Assembly (NCBI GenBank): GCA_950295325.1
Contig: OX485803.1
Span: 67,411,554 to 67,475,553 of the forward strand
Reading direction: 5' to 3'
Length of the DNA: 64,000 nucleotides
From: Polytrichum commune
Taxonomy: Eukaryota > Streptophyta > Polytrichopsida > Polytrichales > Polytrichaceae
Part shown: positions 12,244 to 26,100 of the stretch, in pieces
Position numbering within the stretch: position 1 is the first letter of the stretch
Layout: every line of letters starts with the position of its first letter
The notes under the pieces: generated by a model
Told to the model about the DNA's origin: nothing
What the model saw: the letters and a program-made list of their open reading frames with translations, nothing else
Databases searched by the model: none
Translations under genes and position numbers: made by a program

Positions 12244-12266
12244 TATCATGTCCAATGGACATGATA
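12244..12266. repeat. Perfect 11-bp inverted repeat
   Basis: The arms tatcatgtcca and tggacatgata are separated by one base. The palindrome lies inside the diverged SINE-like sequence. Confidence 0.6.
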
Positions 12267-12676
12267 CCAAGGGTGGGTCAAACGGACATTTCAATCACAA
12301 TGATCCCACTAAGGTCAACGTTTCTTCTCTTCTTTTTCTTAATTGAACACCTATGTTTGATTGGTGTGTGGTTTGGTGAGGATCAAAGAACAAACACCGT
12401 AAAAACATTGTTATATTTAGAGATTGAACTACATCCCAAGTCGTATTGAAGTCTACCTTTTCTCAATTGAGATGACATGTGTACTCAATCACATAGTGAA
12501 TAAACATACACTTCCAATAACCATAACTAAACAAGGGTAGGTTCAATTGATTTCTACTTGTACTTCATTGGAGATTTGCTAATACAACGCAAGTTTTGTT
12601 GTGTAAATCTAAGAGTAGAACATGGAAAACAAGTGGAATAACACCCACAAATCTTACATGCTTGAGCACCAACTTG

Positions 12677-12814
12677 ATGAAGAGGTTGGCGGTTTGAATC
12701 CCGGCTGTGAAATCTCCTCCCTGCTTGATGGAAAACTTGCCAGGTGGTCAATTGCCTCCTGTGCTTTGGCGTTGGCCTGTCGGCCTTCTGTCTCAAAAAA
12801 AAAGAAAAAAAGAA
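12677..12814 (+). mobile_element. Short SINE of a second family, flanked by a 12-bp target duplication
   Basis: agcaccaacttg occurs perfectly at 12665-12676 and 12815-12826. Between them lies a box-B-like ggtttgaatccc (from about 12691) and an A-rich tail (ctcaaaaaaaaagaaaaaaa). No box A is visible, so the copy may be 5'-truncated. A-rich tail plus target duplication indicates target-primed insertion. Confidence 0.8.
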
Positions 12815-12893
12815 AGCACCAACTTGGTCTCCTACTAAAGTTACTTAAGTCGTTTGATGCGCAAAAGCTATTCAAGGACACTAAACGGGCACT

Positions 12894-13458
12894 AAGGGTT
12901 GCTTCACACTATGGCCGAAGGTCAAGAGGTTGTCGATTTCCACCAATCAGATCGCAATAAACCAAGAATTCGGCCTCTCGACCTTTCACACTAGAGGCCA
13001 AAGTTCAAAGGTCGTCATTTTTTTAAATGCCTACATGGTAATATTTTTTTACCAAGGCGACATACTCTCGAAGGAAGTTTGGGTCGGATAGGAATGGAAA
13101 CCCAAACTATGCTCAAGAGGCCGTTCATTTTTTTTATAAAATAAAAATAAAAATCGATAAGATCTTGGCCGTTAGATAGGAGGGGTTGTTTTGGGCAGGG
13201 AATGAAGTGGGATGCTCCTTCTCTATGGGATGGGTTTGGACTTTGAGCTTGGCCTTTGGAGGCTTCACATTATGACCGTCCAAGTCAAGATGCCGTGGGA
13301 GTTTATGGCCAAAGGTTTGGACTTTGGGCCCTGCTGAAGGCTCCAATTACTATATATTATTGGCTATTTCCAGCCCATTTCTTTGGACTCTCAAAAAAGT
13401 TCGGCCACTCAATCCCATGGCCTCTTGACTTGGATGGCCATAGTGTGAAGCGACCCTA
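12894..13458. mobile_element. Foldback or MITE-like element with long imperfect inverted ends
   Basis: The left end (aagggttgcttcacactatg gcc) matches the reverse complement of the right end (taagggtcgcttcacacta reading inward from 13458). Another copy of the end motif lies inside at about 13262 (cttcacattatgaccgtcc). I could not find a clean target duplication, so the superfamily is undecided. Confidence 0.55.
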
Positions 13459-16400
13459 AACATACAACCATATCAAAGTTCCATGTTCACACTGTGGATC
13501 TAAAGCTTGACTGAGAACACCTAAGCATTTTCAAGGGTTGCAACTTGAATAGTCACTTCACCTTGCTCTTTTCAAGAAATTGTTAAAGAAACAACTCAAC
13601 ATAAAGACTCAAGACATCGAGCAATTTGCAAAACACGAGTCCCTTATTGTTGCCAATTGGTGTTTTTTTGTTTTTGTTTTTTGAAGTCAAGTTTGGGAAG
13701 TGAATCTTTGCGTCATCATGTACATGGCAATTCAACAATACTAGGTGTGGGAGAAAGTGTAAGTTAAACTAACTTAAGTGAAGTGGAGCGCCGGGCATTT
13801 CGACATGAAGGACGAAGAGGTCATCAAGGAAATGCATAATAGTCTAGTGCAATTTGTGAATGAAGAGGTTGACATTAATTTGAAGACCAACATCCCGGCC
13901 TCTTCCAAATTATGCAAAGCAAAATCACCACCGACGATGGAACAAATCCCTCCCTTCACACATGAACTCGAGGGATTTGGTCCGGATTTCTACCCCAAGT
14001 GTTGTTTCTTCGTCACGTGCATTGTAGCACGAGTGTTCTTGATGCAATGTGTGCTTGCAAAAGACATCTTTTAGAGATTCAATTTATTTTTATCCCGGGT
14101 GAAAATAGACATAGATGCCGGCTCCCAAGGAAGCAAGCATGAATGAAGATCCTCTTCGTATGCATGCTTGAACAAAATATAATTTTATGTTGCATCCCAA
14201 GGGGATTGATGCGATTTTAAACACGGGTCATGGAAATTGTGTACAATGATGGTTTCGTGGCTTAAATTGGTGATGGTTATTTTGAGCATGCAAACTACTG
14301 ATGCGAACCAAGCTACAATGAATGAGGGAGACTATCTTGGTAAGTAGCATATCCTTATTGCCAATGACATTCATAACATTATTCAAACCATGTAGGTCAA
14401 TTCCACTAACCCTAGAATAAATCAATAATATCATGTGAGCCCCCTGAACAAAATAGTAATATTTGGAAAATGTTCATACATTTAGGTTGACACTTGAAAA
14501 TTATGGGTGGAGTTATATTCTAGACATTGTTCACAAGAAGCATTGTTCATCTCGACATTATTTGCTAAATAATATTGTTCATAGCAACGTTGATCGCTAA
14601 AAATACCGGCTTTATTGACAACATTCATACTATACATATCGACGTCATGTTCTTCCTATTAACTTAGTTTCTTCCCATAAAAGTAAGACAGTGAAAGCCC
14701 ATGTCAGATGCTACATATGGAAACAAAACTCAACCATACGGTTGAATAGTGTTATGATATTGAAAAATCCAAACAAATAAAACAAAGATTAGGAAAACAC
14801 AAGTGGTTGACTAACTTGGGGAGCATTAAGTGTTTTGTAGCCTACTTTACGGTGATGCACTTTCTTGACAAATTGGTCGAATAGGGCACAATTTGTAGAA
14901 AGTTTACTTCATTTCAATGCTACTCAAGACTCAATATCTTTGATCTCATAATTGATGGCCTCAATCAAGTTTTGCTTGTGTGTGTGTGTGTGTTTTTGAG
15001 ACCAAAAATGGGTAGTCCATTCTATGTGTTGAGTTACTAATGGGCAGTTTATTTGGGTGAAGGCATAATCCCCAAAGAGGCATGGCCAGAGCTAATATTC
15101 CGAAACCCGTCGAAGCCTGCCCACAAAAAAATTGAGCCCATCACGCGGTAATTGTGCAATTAGCTATTGCAAATTATGCATAATGTGGTCATCTCAAAGT
15201 TTTATAATGGAAGTCAAAGCTAGTAATTGAGCTTGAATTGATTAACGTAATTTGAACACTTAATTCAATCTCATTGGAACACATGTCTTTTTGGTGTTCA
15301 TTCTTAACTACAATCTTCACCCTATATCATTCATATATAAGTCTAAGCATGACGTGACCACATGAAGTCCCACAAACCTTAGTGAAGACAATCTTCACCC
15401 TCGCACACACCACATCCTTATCATTGTAAAACCACTTCAATTTTGGGTTGTAGGTAGGCTCTTTGATTCCATCACTGATATTGAATATTGATACCATGCA
15501 TTCATTTGTATACTAACTTCCAACATTGGTCTCGGCTACTATAAGAATGGCATGTGGTGTAAATGAGGAAACATGTTGGACTAGAGAGACCTCTGCTTTC
15601 CAATGACCCAATACTTTGTTCATGTGCAGGAATCAATGTAGAAGGGACCAAGTTGTAAGAAATGTAGTATACAGTGGCGGTGAAGGGCTTAGAGTTAGTA
15701 ACAATAATAGCCCAATATTTTGCTATGCCATGAAAATGTTGTTTATAACCCATTGATATTGAAGTGAAGTTGGACATATTTTCAAAATTTTGGAATTTTT
15801 AGTTGACTCAATTATGTGGGTGGGTGTGAGATGGATATGTTAATACACTTCAATTCATCTTGGCTATATGGGGGACATGTGAATCCTTGTTGGTTAATTT
15901 TAATGTTATCATATTCAAATATAATTAAAATTTTAATTTATTACGGTTTTGGTGCCAGATCTACATATTCAAATTATCAATAATGCAAATATAATGAAAC
16001 TAGTTATTATAATTAACTATTTCATAATCAAACGTGCAATGTTATGGGAGGATCTCACCATGCAACTCAAGCATGTTGTAATTATAGCATGGGTCTTGGT
16101 CAAGTTTTGCTTACATACAAGTATCATGTACTTAACATTCTTTGGCACATGACGGGGAGATATTGGACTTCACTATTTATGTGGGTTGATAATTGTGGGC
16201 CACAATATGAAAGCATTCATGACATTTTGGGTTCACATATGAGCTTGTAGTTGTGAACAAGATAAGAGAAGCTAAGACATGAGCGGTCAATGATAACAGT
16301 TGAGCATTGAGCGGTAACTTGTGAGCAATAAAGTCAAATATGATAAATTCCCACGACTATAGGGGTCATAATTTCAAATTGGTATTATATTATTATTTTC

Positions 16401-18838
16401 ATTCAATTATATAGTATGAACATTTCAAAAATGAGAACATAAGGGGACCTATTACCATGGACTATTAAGAAAATATTGAGTCAATTGCAATTTTATTGTA
16501 ATAATCCAAAACATTGTTGCATGCAATATGGCTTGGGTAGGTCATTCTATAGGATTTTTGTGCATCACGTGCGGCGAAGGGTATTTGTTTAAGGACTATT
16601 TACCTCCAAGGCACGAATTAAAAGCTCCCTATAATTACTTAATTTTCTAAAATGGCCTATTTTTTGCACCCTACCATTACTTATACTACCCATGTCATTA
16701 CAATTCTTTGTAGTCTACATTCCTTTGATTAATAATAAATTAATTTAAAATTATATGCAATGCAAAAGTGGTGGGAAAAAACATGGTAACAAAAAGGCAT
16801 AAAGCATACATACCATTGCAAAAACTTATCATACATGTGAAAGACTTGTGCTTATCATAAAACATATCTTCACTTGTGCAAAATATGTGTATTGTTAACC
16901 ACATCACATAAGAACATAATTGTATTGGTGAAGCATACATAAACAACTACCTCAACCTAGTTAAGAGTTACACAAGATACAAGTGTGATAACATGATGCA
17001 TATCATTCCAAGACAATAACCTTAATAATAACATACAATTGCAAGTGATGAAGAACACAAGGATATTTAAGCAAAATGAAGTTTAAAATTTGCTTAAAAC
17101 TCCATAATTTTACAGCCCATAGAACATACCATCATGCATCAAAAAAGAAGGCTTAGGGAGGAAACACAACAAAAGTGAGTGTGTGTTCACAAAGACAACA
17201 CCCGCTCCATAAAAAATTGATCATTAACATGGACAATATCATTAGTTGGTGGGTGTGGCAGCGGCTCAAGATCCAATTGCCAAACACATCGAGGGCCATG
17301 CCTATGAGTCCCACGCCTCCAAGTTGACCTTCTTCTACCATCACGCCCATTTCAACCATGCCTCCAAATACCAACTCCGCTACGCCTCCAAGTCCCAACT
17401 CCCCCACGCCTCCAAATGTCCACCTTTATCGCCATGTGCGCAAACCTAGTGCTACACAAACATATGGAAGATGGGAGAACATAAATGAATCAAATGCAAC
17501 AGACGTATGGTTAGGCGACAAAATGTGATTGCGGGCTATGCATAAACCAACAAAACAAAAGGAACTTGCACAATGGGAAACAAACCAACAAAAGAGGAAA
17601 CATGTAGAGGGCGCAACCAACTGCAAAGCTCGCACACAATAATGCTAAGAGCACCAAGGACTGGCAAATTGCACACAATAAGAGGAGGTGGAATGTGAGG
17701 CAAAGGGAGGAAAAGGTGCAAGTTTAATACTTAAACTCGTGGTTTTGCAAGAGCGAGATGGAGGGGACATCATGAAGATGATTAGCAAGTGTAAAAAATC
17801 CCTTTATGAGATTTCCAAATCCAAGCAGGACATCACGTTTATGTTGGGTGTGTTACTGCAATGATTATTACTTCCTAGGAGATTAAAAAACATGATTAAA
17901 CCCTAAGGTAACCTATTCATCACCAATATCCATGACTACAAATCTCAAAATTCCATTCAAATTCCCAATTTATTCCCTTATCCTAAATCCCTTAAAGCCC
18001 ACAATGCAATTCAATCCCTTAGACCCTGAACATGAAACCCAACCTTTAATTCATACCTAACCTAAATCCTATATGCATAAAATGAATTTAGGACAAGGGT
18101 GCAAATACTTTATGCAAGCTTGCATATTCTTAAAAGGGTTTAGGGTTGAAGAAATTGCTCCATGACTCTGCTAGACTCTTTGAATGTTGTGTCAAGAGAT
18201 AAGGGCTGCCAAACTCCCATGAACATGCAAATGTAATTCAGTCCCACATTTGAACACCTTAAAATGTGCTCTTGAAAATGAGCAAATTCCTTTGAATACA
18301 CTAACACTCACGTTCAACCATAAAATTGTCCACTCGATTCAACCTCAAAACTCAAATCTTAATATTCGAACCTAAAATTAATCCCTACAGTTAAATCCTT
18401 TAGGCCAGTCCTTCATTTGAAGTCAATTTACATACTAGTGAATGCCAAAAACATAGTGTGCAATACTTACATAGGATAACACAATCTACTCAATCCATTT
18501 GCTATTTGTGTGATCATACCTAAATTTGTTGGGATTGTTAGTATTTCTTCTCCATGATTCCTCCGTTCGAGCAAAAAAATCAATTGCATGCCTTATTTGG
18601 ATCTGCTATGTGACTTCCATCGTCTAGACGACGCCGCTTAAGGGCTCCCTCCACCTCACTCCATTGTAGCAAGACATACACATCCCCCACTACATTGTTC
18701 AAACCCTCCCTCTTTTGCCAAATCTTACATTTATTGTCATTGTCTCAAAACTCAAATGGTCATTCCAACATTGATTTCTCTCCCAAATGAACCTTGCGCG
18801 AGGCGTATGATTCTTCCTAAAAAAAACCTTCAACTTGC
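13459..18838. other. Long stretch without a supported gene
   Basis: Only short, unrecognised frames occur (for example 13778-14074 and 15502-15777), with no splice-consistent extension and no family motifs. A (TG)n tract lies at about 14976-14994. Near 17300-17410 an acgcctccaagt motif repeats several times. The rest appears to be decayed repeat DNA. Confidence 0.4.
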
Positions 18839-18840
18839 TA

Positions 18841-19157
18841 CTCCCTCTGTTTCACAATAAAACCATGGTTTCTGCATAAACTCCGTGCCAGAATAAAACC
18901 ATGGTTTTGTTATTACCACTACTCATGCCTATCATTCACGGCTAACAACGGCAGTGCAGCTGGGCCTACTAATAAATATGGTATATTTATCTAAGAAGCT
19001 ACAGTAGCCTCGGTAAATACTGTATACTCCGTGCCAGCTTGCTAATTTTCGGCAGCTCCCAATTTTGGTTAAAAAACGCATTGTGGTTCAAAGCTGGTCA
19101 CTGTTCTTAATCCCGCACTGAAATAGAAACCACGGTTTTATTTTGAAACAGAGGGAG
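18841..19157. mobile_element. Stowaway-like MITE (Tc1/mariner type), 317 bp
   Basis: The left end is CTCCCTCTGTTTCACAATAA and the right end, reverse complemented, is CTCCCTCTGTTTCAAAATAA. The inverted match extends over about 31 bases with two mismatches. The element is flanked by TA on both sides (18839-18840 and 19158-19159). CTCCCTC ends with a TA target are the hallmark of Stowaway elements. The interior has no coding capacity. Confidence 0.9.
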
Positions 19158-19159
19158 TA

Positions 19160-21229
19160 TAATATTGCAACACAACAAAGTCACCCTCCATAGTCCACAT
19201 TTTCACTTGAGTTGCCATCCCTAAACACCAACATGGCCACCCCCATAGAAGCGGAACAATGAATCACAAGCCGCACATGGAAATACTACCGTAAGCCCCC
19301 TCCAAAACAACCCTAAGACCTTCAACCAAAAAAATCGAAACCCCAATCCTAAAGCAACTATAAAGGAGACTCTAATACGTTTTAGATCACACACAATGAG
19401 CTTTGGAAGCAAATGACCTTCAACCCTAAACACATTTTTTGGTTTTATTCTCTACAACATTGTGTGCTCTTTGGTATTTGAATATTGAACGAACTCAACC
19501 GGTGTTTTGCGTATTTGTTGGACTTTGTTACCATAAACTTCAACAAGGAGGAACTTCAACAAAAAGTTGCCCAAAACACAACAACCTTAACAAAGAAGAA
19601 ACAAAACCCTAAGTGTTCTCAAACAAGAGTGTAGGAAGATGACTTGTAATGGGAGCTACGCATTTTCATCCAATTTTGGACAAATGATGAGTTTTTTCCA
19701 TCCATCCGTCCTGAAGCATGCATGCAAAACTGATCCTACTAAACATACATCCTAGGGTCCTTAGTTTTAGTCCCTATATTATTTAAAAAAAATGAATACC
19801 CCACACTGTAAACCCATCTACCTTACTTGTAATGGGATTGTCTACTTTTAGTGGACCCTTCATTATTTGGAGTCCATTTATAAATTTTATGTCAAACAAA
19901 TTTAATCCTCCTTATATTATGTCGCATGTCATTCCTAAAATGCACTAAATGAACTACCCGGGTTTTATGGTTGCAATTTTGTTCCAGTAAAGCATGAACT
20001 CTTTATTGATTTACAAGGCTTGGATAGCGCTTTGATGTGTTGCATCTTGAATAATTACAACGAACTCTCAGTCAAAATTCGAAGCTACATTGTGCAAGCT
20101 AGTGGGGTTTGAAGCATAGGCTTGGACTTCTCATGAATACACATGCACATTGATCCTATTCCCCCTTGATAGTTCACTTTCATCATGCGTTTTTTAACGC
20201 TTGAGAGAACTTTATCAACTTCTAATATCAAACATAACAAAAATAGGAATTTGAGTGCTCAGCACGATAATCATAACTGAAATATCGTCTCATTATGCAT
20301 GGGATGCCCCTTGTTTCAAATTCGCTTAAGTTTTTTCCAATTTTCCATTTAATGAACATTTGTTGGCTAGGATGTAGGGTTGACTGGCTAACCAAAAGGG
20401 AGATGCAACAATGACTTGTTGCATCATGTTGGTCTATGCTAGCACACTGTGAATAAAAAACTGCTCCCCGTTATGAAAGTTATTTTCAATTCACAAACTA
20501 GTCCCACAAAGATCAATGTTTACTCCAAACTTTTGGATTCTTAATCAAGCAAGAGTGCAAAACATACTTGCTTAATCATATTATGTATCTATAAAGATAT
20601 AAAACAAGGTTAACTTAATCCCTAAAAACATGGAGGTTTTAGCTTGAATCAAAGATGTACTATAAATCATGAATAAGAAATTTTATTTGTGTTGGCATAC
20701 AAGAGAAAGTTTTAGGATAATTTAAAAAAACTAAAAAAGTCACATCTGTGTGGTTGGAATATGGATCTATATCCTTGATTTCCACCAAATCAATTTACAA
20801 GCATTGTCCTTCAAAAAATAATAAAAATTCCAAGATGTATCAAAATCGCTCAATCTTTGATATGATTGGCTAAAAGTTTGGGCTGCATAATTTGGTGGGT
20901 AAAAAAATTAATGTCATTGACATTCTTACTTTCCCTAAATAGCTAAATTTGTAACAAAGAAAACATTAAGGATTCCAACCACTTCAAGGTCCATATTTAG
21001 AGCCATTGATATGAAGTTTTGATCCATTTGCTGTAGACAATGCAAACCTTTATTATATCAAGGTGCAAGGCAAAAGAAGAAGAAGAAAAGAAATGTTTGC
21101 CTTGAGAGATATATCTTTGAAAAACGCTCTCAACCACTTTTTGGCTTCTTGGTCATTTTAGGGGTTAACAACGAAGTAGAAGAAGGAGGATGTGGTCAAT
21201 TGATGGAGGATGAAAGGTAGAGGCTGACA
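19160..21229. other. Stretch without a supported gene
   Basis: The sequence is stop-rich and AT-rich. The minus-strand frame at 19221-19433 has no recognisable features. The end of this stretch should contain the mannosidase promoter, but I see no certain core element. Confidence 0.4.
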
Positions 21230-21484
21230 GTCATCCGCGTTCATCCACATCCGTCCCTCTTGCGGCGACTTCGTGGGCCCTTTTCTTCAGCCTCTTCTTT
21301 CAACACAAACACCGTCACAATCTCGATCGCTGCGTCCATCGCCAGCCTTCCACTTTCCTTCTCACTTCTCGATCGAGCTAACTTATTACACAGGCAGCTT
21401 AATCTGACTCACTTCGAAATCTTGTCTTGATTAACAAATTTCATTTTTGTCGAGAATGTGATGCTTTTGCATTTTCTCCTCCAG
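21230..21484 (+). other. Probable non-coding first exon (5' UTR) of the alpha-mannosidase gene
   Basis: This is a C/T-rich, CpG-containing stretch unlike the AT-rich surroundings. It ends in CTCCTCCAG|gtaagc, a strong donor. The first coding exon lies 1.6 kb downstream. A good acceptor (ttgaccttcacag) occurs at about 23036, so a 5' UTR intron of about 1.55 kb is likely. The transcription start is not determined. Confidence 0.5.
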
Positions 21485-22071
21485 GTAAGCTTCGACTCAC
21501 TTCTCCTGTGTCACGCTCTCTAGGATGGCTTTTGGATTTGGGTTTTGGTTATTTTTTTCAAGATTTCTGTGCCTTCAATGTGCACAACATGAATTTTTGA
21601 TGTAAGAGCATGTGAAGAGCGAAGTGAGAGTTAGAGTCAGACTCTGTCTGCATCCTAAGTTAGTCAATTGAGCATGGATTTTATACAGGACATGTGTGAG
21701 ATTATTGTGACTTGGAAATTAGCACCTCGAGAGTCAGGATGTAGCATAGTAGCTATGGGATGAACAGATCGAGGTGTTATGATGATCCTACTGTGTTCCT
21801 AAATTTCAACCGACAAGAACACATTTTCACTGGTCAACAGAGGTTCTAGGAATCATGTAGAGAGTGCATTGAGAGGAACCAAAAGAAAAGGGAACCCTAA
21901 ACCCCTGGCCTTTGAAGCTTTTCGTAGATGCAGGGGAGAGAATGTCCTGTCGAGAACTCTTTTATCGGGACGAGATAGTGTGAGAGGAGAGAAACAAAAG
22001 GACAACCTTTGGAGACCTTGTGGTGAATTGTGTTTTCATCTGAGTCATGTGCACAGATAGCTGTGAGGCTG

Positions 22072-22440
22072 CTACATGGATTTGTGAGAGGATGTGGCGT
22101 TCCTATAATTTACTCATTGATAGGCTGCCATTGTGAAAGGAACTCTAGAGTAGGTACGTGACAGTTTGCAGTTCCTTAAAAATGCGTGCTCTGTCTCTAG
22201 TTCGGGTTCTCTAGTTTTTAGTAGGAGCTCAGTTCTCCAATCTTGTCATAGTGCCCAGCTTTAGGGTTCCACATGGATTTGTGAGAGGGCCTGGAGGCAA
22301 TCATGAATAACTTTGACGCATATGTGCCACATTGACATGAACTTGTGGGTAGATATGTGACACTTGCAGTTTTCATAAAATCCTGCTCTTTCTCCTCCTA
22401 TTCTCTAGTTTTTGTAGGAAGGGATGAACTAACTTCTTCC
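22072..22440. repeat. Imperfect tandem duplication (about 197-bp offset) in the mannosidase 5' UTR intron
   Basis: acatggatttgtgagagg occurs at about 22074 and 22270. Each is followed by a diverged copy of tgtgacagtttgcagtt..tctctagtttttagtagga. A (TA)n tract of about 20 bases lies downstream at 22788-22806. Confidence 0.6.
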
Positions 22441-23122
22441 CAACGTATTTGTAGTTTGCCTGTAATTCTCAATGACCCTAAACACGCATACAATAAAGAA
22501 GCGGGAGAGAAGGGTTCAGGAGTTGTTGATGCTACCAGTATTGCCAAAAGCCTAAGTTAGCCAGATGATAAGAGGGTGTGACCTCACATGCCCAAGACTA
22601 AGGGCATGTATAAGCTTATGTACATTACTATTTTTTGTATGGATGTAGTCTAGGAACGGCTGGAATTTAAGACGATCTGCTGTGAATGAGCACATGATGG
22701 TCTCATTTAGGACTCAATTCAATAGTGGAGGTCCCTGTTCCAACAGACTTGGTAGACATGGCAGATTCACTCCTGCTGTTATGTCAGATATATATATATA
22801 TATATAATTTCCTGCATTATTGGCTCACAAAGATTGCCTGAATGTTGTTGTTAACACTTGTGTTTTTCTCGTTGTCTTCTTACTCTGCATGTGTTGTTGA
22901 GGACTCTTTGGGTGGTTGATGCTAATTGGTCTTGTTATGTGTTGCTGAAAATGTTGTTCTAAAGAATGTGAGTGGAGTCATAAGTTTGACAAAGGAAATG
23001 TAACCCCTTGATAAATCTTGCCTATTGACCTTCACAGAGTAAACTTGAGACTGGCGAAAGTATGAAGAGAGTTATGAGCTACTCATAAGAGTTATGTCTT
23101 GGGTATTGATCAAGAGGTATAC

Positions 23123-26100
23123 ATGGCAAGTGTGCTGCCTTACACCAGCCAGGACACAAAGTATGACAATGCTAAGTTTCGCCGGCGTTCCTCTCTTCGG
23201 GTTAGCCATCATCATCCTCAAATTTTGTTAGTTAGAGGATTTCATCTCATGTTCTCCAATCAGAGCTAAGCCTCATGGTTTTGATCATTATTGTGTTAAT
23301 TTAATGGCCAGTATAGAAGTCCAGACAACAATGCTGTTGCCTTGTACTTACTATTGCATGATAAGCTCAGGCTTTCTATCTTGAAGTGTGACTTTGTCAC
23401 GGAGATTGTCCCTCAAAGATATTTAAAAGCATAGGATAATGCGTAGCATCCCATGTTCATCAACTCCAGAATAAAATGCATCAACTTTCTAGTTGAAATG
23501 CATCAACTTTCTAGTTGTTTTGTTTGCTATATGCATGTGATGAAAAATATCTTGTCTAGATGGAGTCTTGTCTCAATCTGACCTACAGCGTAACTAAGTC
23601 CTCCTTTGAAATGTATCACAGAGAGTGGTGCAAGCTATTCGTACAGGCACTGCAAGGAAGCAGTTGAAATCTTGTGGAGTAGGCCAGTTGCTGGCACTAC
23701 TCCTCATTGGAGGTCTCTTGTACTTGGCCTTTACACACTCAAACCAGTCTGCAGCAGGTCAGGTGAAAAAATCACTGAGGAAAAAGTTTGACGGTACGAT
23801 TGGCACAGAAGTACTTTCAAATTTATGGAGCAAGAGGAATGCTCCAAATGGAACAAAACACAGCAGTCATACTGAGGACAATGTGAGTATGACACAAATA
23901 TAATGGGACTCTTGATTTTTTTTTTGCAGACATTTGTATGTAAAGTGCAATGCAATATCTTAATATGGTATTGGGTTGGACTCTCTTACAGACTAGAGAG
24001 GATAGCAAACTTTGGAAACAACGCCAATCAGAAGTGAGAAAGGCGTTCAAGCATGCATGGAGTGGCTACAAACAGTTTGCAATGGGTTACGATGAACTGC
24101 AACCTGTTGGGAGAGTGGGTACTGATGGTCTAGGTGGTTTAGGTGCCACTGTCATTGATGCTCTTGACACAGCCATGATAATGGGTTTGGGCGATGTTGT
24201 TGAAGATGCGGGGTCTTGGATTCAGAAAAATCTACTGGAGAGGATGTCAGTGAAGGGACAGGTGACCATCTCAACTGACAGGCTTCCTGAAGTTCCACCT
24301 TTGTGTATCTTTTGAATGTTTGTACATTTAGAGGATTGTCAAATTGCTGGGGATGGTGATTGTGCCCCTGGGGACATTTTATCTTGTTGGTGAGAGGTTT
24401 ATCAAATTGTGAGAAGAGTACAAGGCAAGCACTGGATGACTGTGTTCAAAGTAAATACTCACCCTCATTTTGTTGTGATCATCTGTAGGTGAATTTATTT
24501 GAGACAACAATACGCGTTTTAGGTGGATTGTTGAGTGCATACCATCTCAGTGGAGGTGGTGGTGGAGGAAATTCATGGGGAGGCCAAGGACGTGTTCAAT
24601 TTCAAGGACCGAAGCCTAGTATTTACTTGGAATGTGCCAAAGATCTTGGTGATCGATTAATATCTGCCTTCACCAGCAGCCCATCTCCCGTTCCTTTCTC
24701 CGATGTTGTTTTGAGGGAGAAAAGTGCACATGCTGCAGGCTTCTCTGGTGGTGATAGTAGCACAGCCGAAGCAACCTCTGTTCAATTAGAATTTTCTTTC
24801 CTCAGTCAGGTGACAGGGGATCCCAAATATGAAAGAGAATCAATGGCCGTTTATAAGCATTTCAAGGGACTCCCAAAGACAGAAGGATTGGTACCCATTT
24901 ACATAAGGTGAAAGATACGAGACATCTACTTCTCATATCTAAATCAAACATGAATGCCAGTCTTTCTAAAACAAAATTTGAATTCTAAAACACTGCACTC
25001 GGTTTGTGGTCGGGGTTTTTCATTTTCCTTGAATGCTGAATATCTGCAAGACCTCCTGACGCCTCTTGGTTCAGGATTATGGACTGCTGGTGGAATTGTA
25101 ATAAACTCAGCAGGCTTACTCTCTTGAGCATGGTTTTCATGTGTTTAGTCCAGAGACAGGGCAATTTGCAGGGAACAACATACGGCTGGGATCACGTGGA
25201 GACAGCTACTATGAGTATCTGCTTAAAGTTTGGTTACAGCAGGGTGGTGCTGCGTATAATGAATCTACTGTGGCATACTTACGAGATATGTATGATGAGG
25301 CAATGAGAGGGGTAAAACACTTGCTGGTTGCTAAGTCTCAGCCTAACAACTTGGTGTTTGTGGGAGAACTTCCACATGGTGCTGATACCGCTTTGCACCC
25401 TAAGATGGACCACTTGGTACAGCTTCTAATGCATTTTGAAATGACCTCTGGCTTTAATCATCTGCTCAAGTTCTCCATTTTCCCTGTAGGATTTTCTTGT
25501 TTGTAGGATTTTATTGTAGTGCTGCATTTACTACGCTCCTCCTGTTGCAAGTTAAAGTATATTGGATCTTCCCAAACAGTCGTCATCTCAAGTTATGCAG
25601 TACTACATAAATTGTTGCAAATATGAAGGGGGTGCTCTTAAAAGTTTTTCTTCGCATCAATTCTCGGGTGGTCAGCTTATGGAATATCTGATAATACGCA
25701 TGAAACCTTTTGTGGTAATTTTGTCTTGAAGGTCTGCTTCTTAGCAGGGAACCTTGCACTTGGGGCAACCAGAGGTCTCACCAAGAAGGAGGCGATGGCG
25801 AAAGGTATTATAACCTCATGCCTGGCTAGAGACCTGTCCTGGGTCCACTGAATCTAAACAGCCTCCAAGTCTGTCCGAGTGACACTGTATTTGGTGAAAT
25901 TTACTGCTTTTACCCTGCTATCCCTTCTAAGCTTTTGAGGAGGAAGAATGACATTTTCCTCAATGTCATTTGAGAGGGACATGCAAGAAACATCACTCAT
26001 TCTGCTGTTATTTGTGGATACAACTGAATTTTCTGTCTGCACTACTGTCTATAAAGTGGATCAAAATCTGATGTGCTCTTGTGGTGAAGGTTTTCTGAGT

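Noticed and set aside
13778-14074. 98-residue plus-strand frame starting MKWSAGHFDMKDEE
   Set aside because: No recognisable domain, no splice extension and no promoter context; may be transposon debris.
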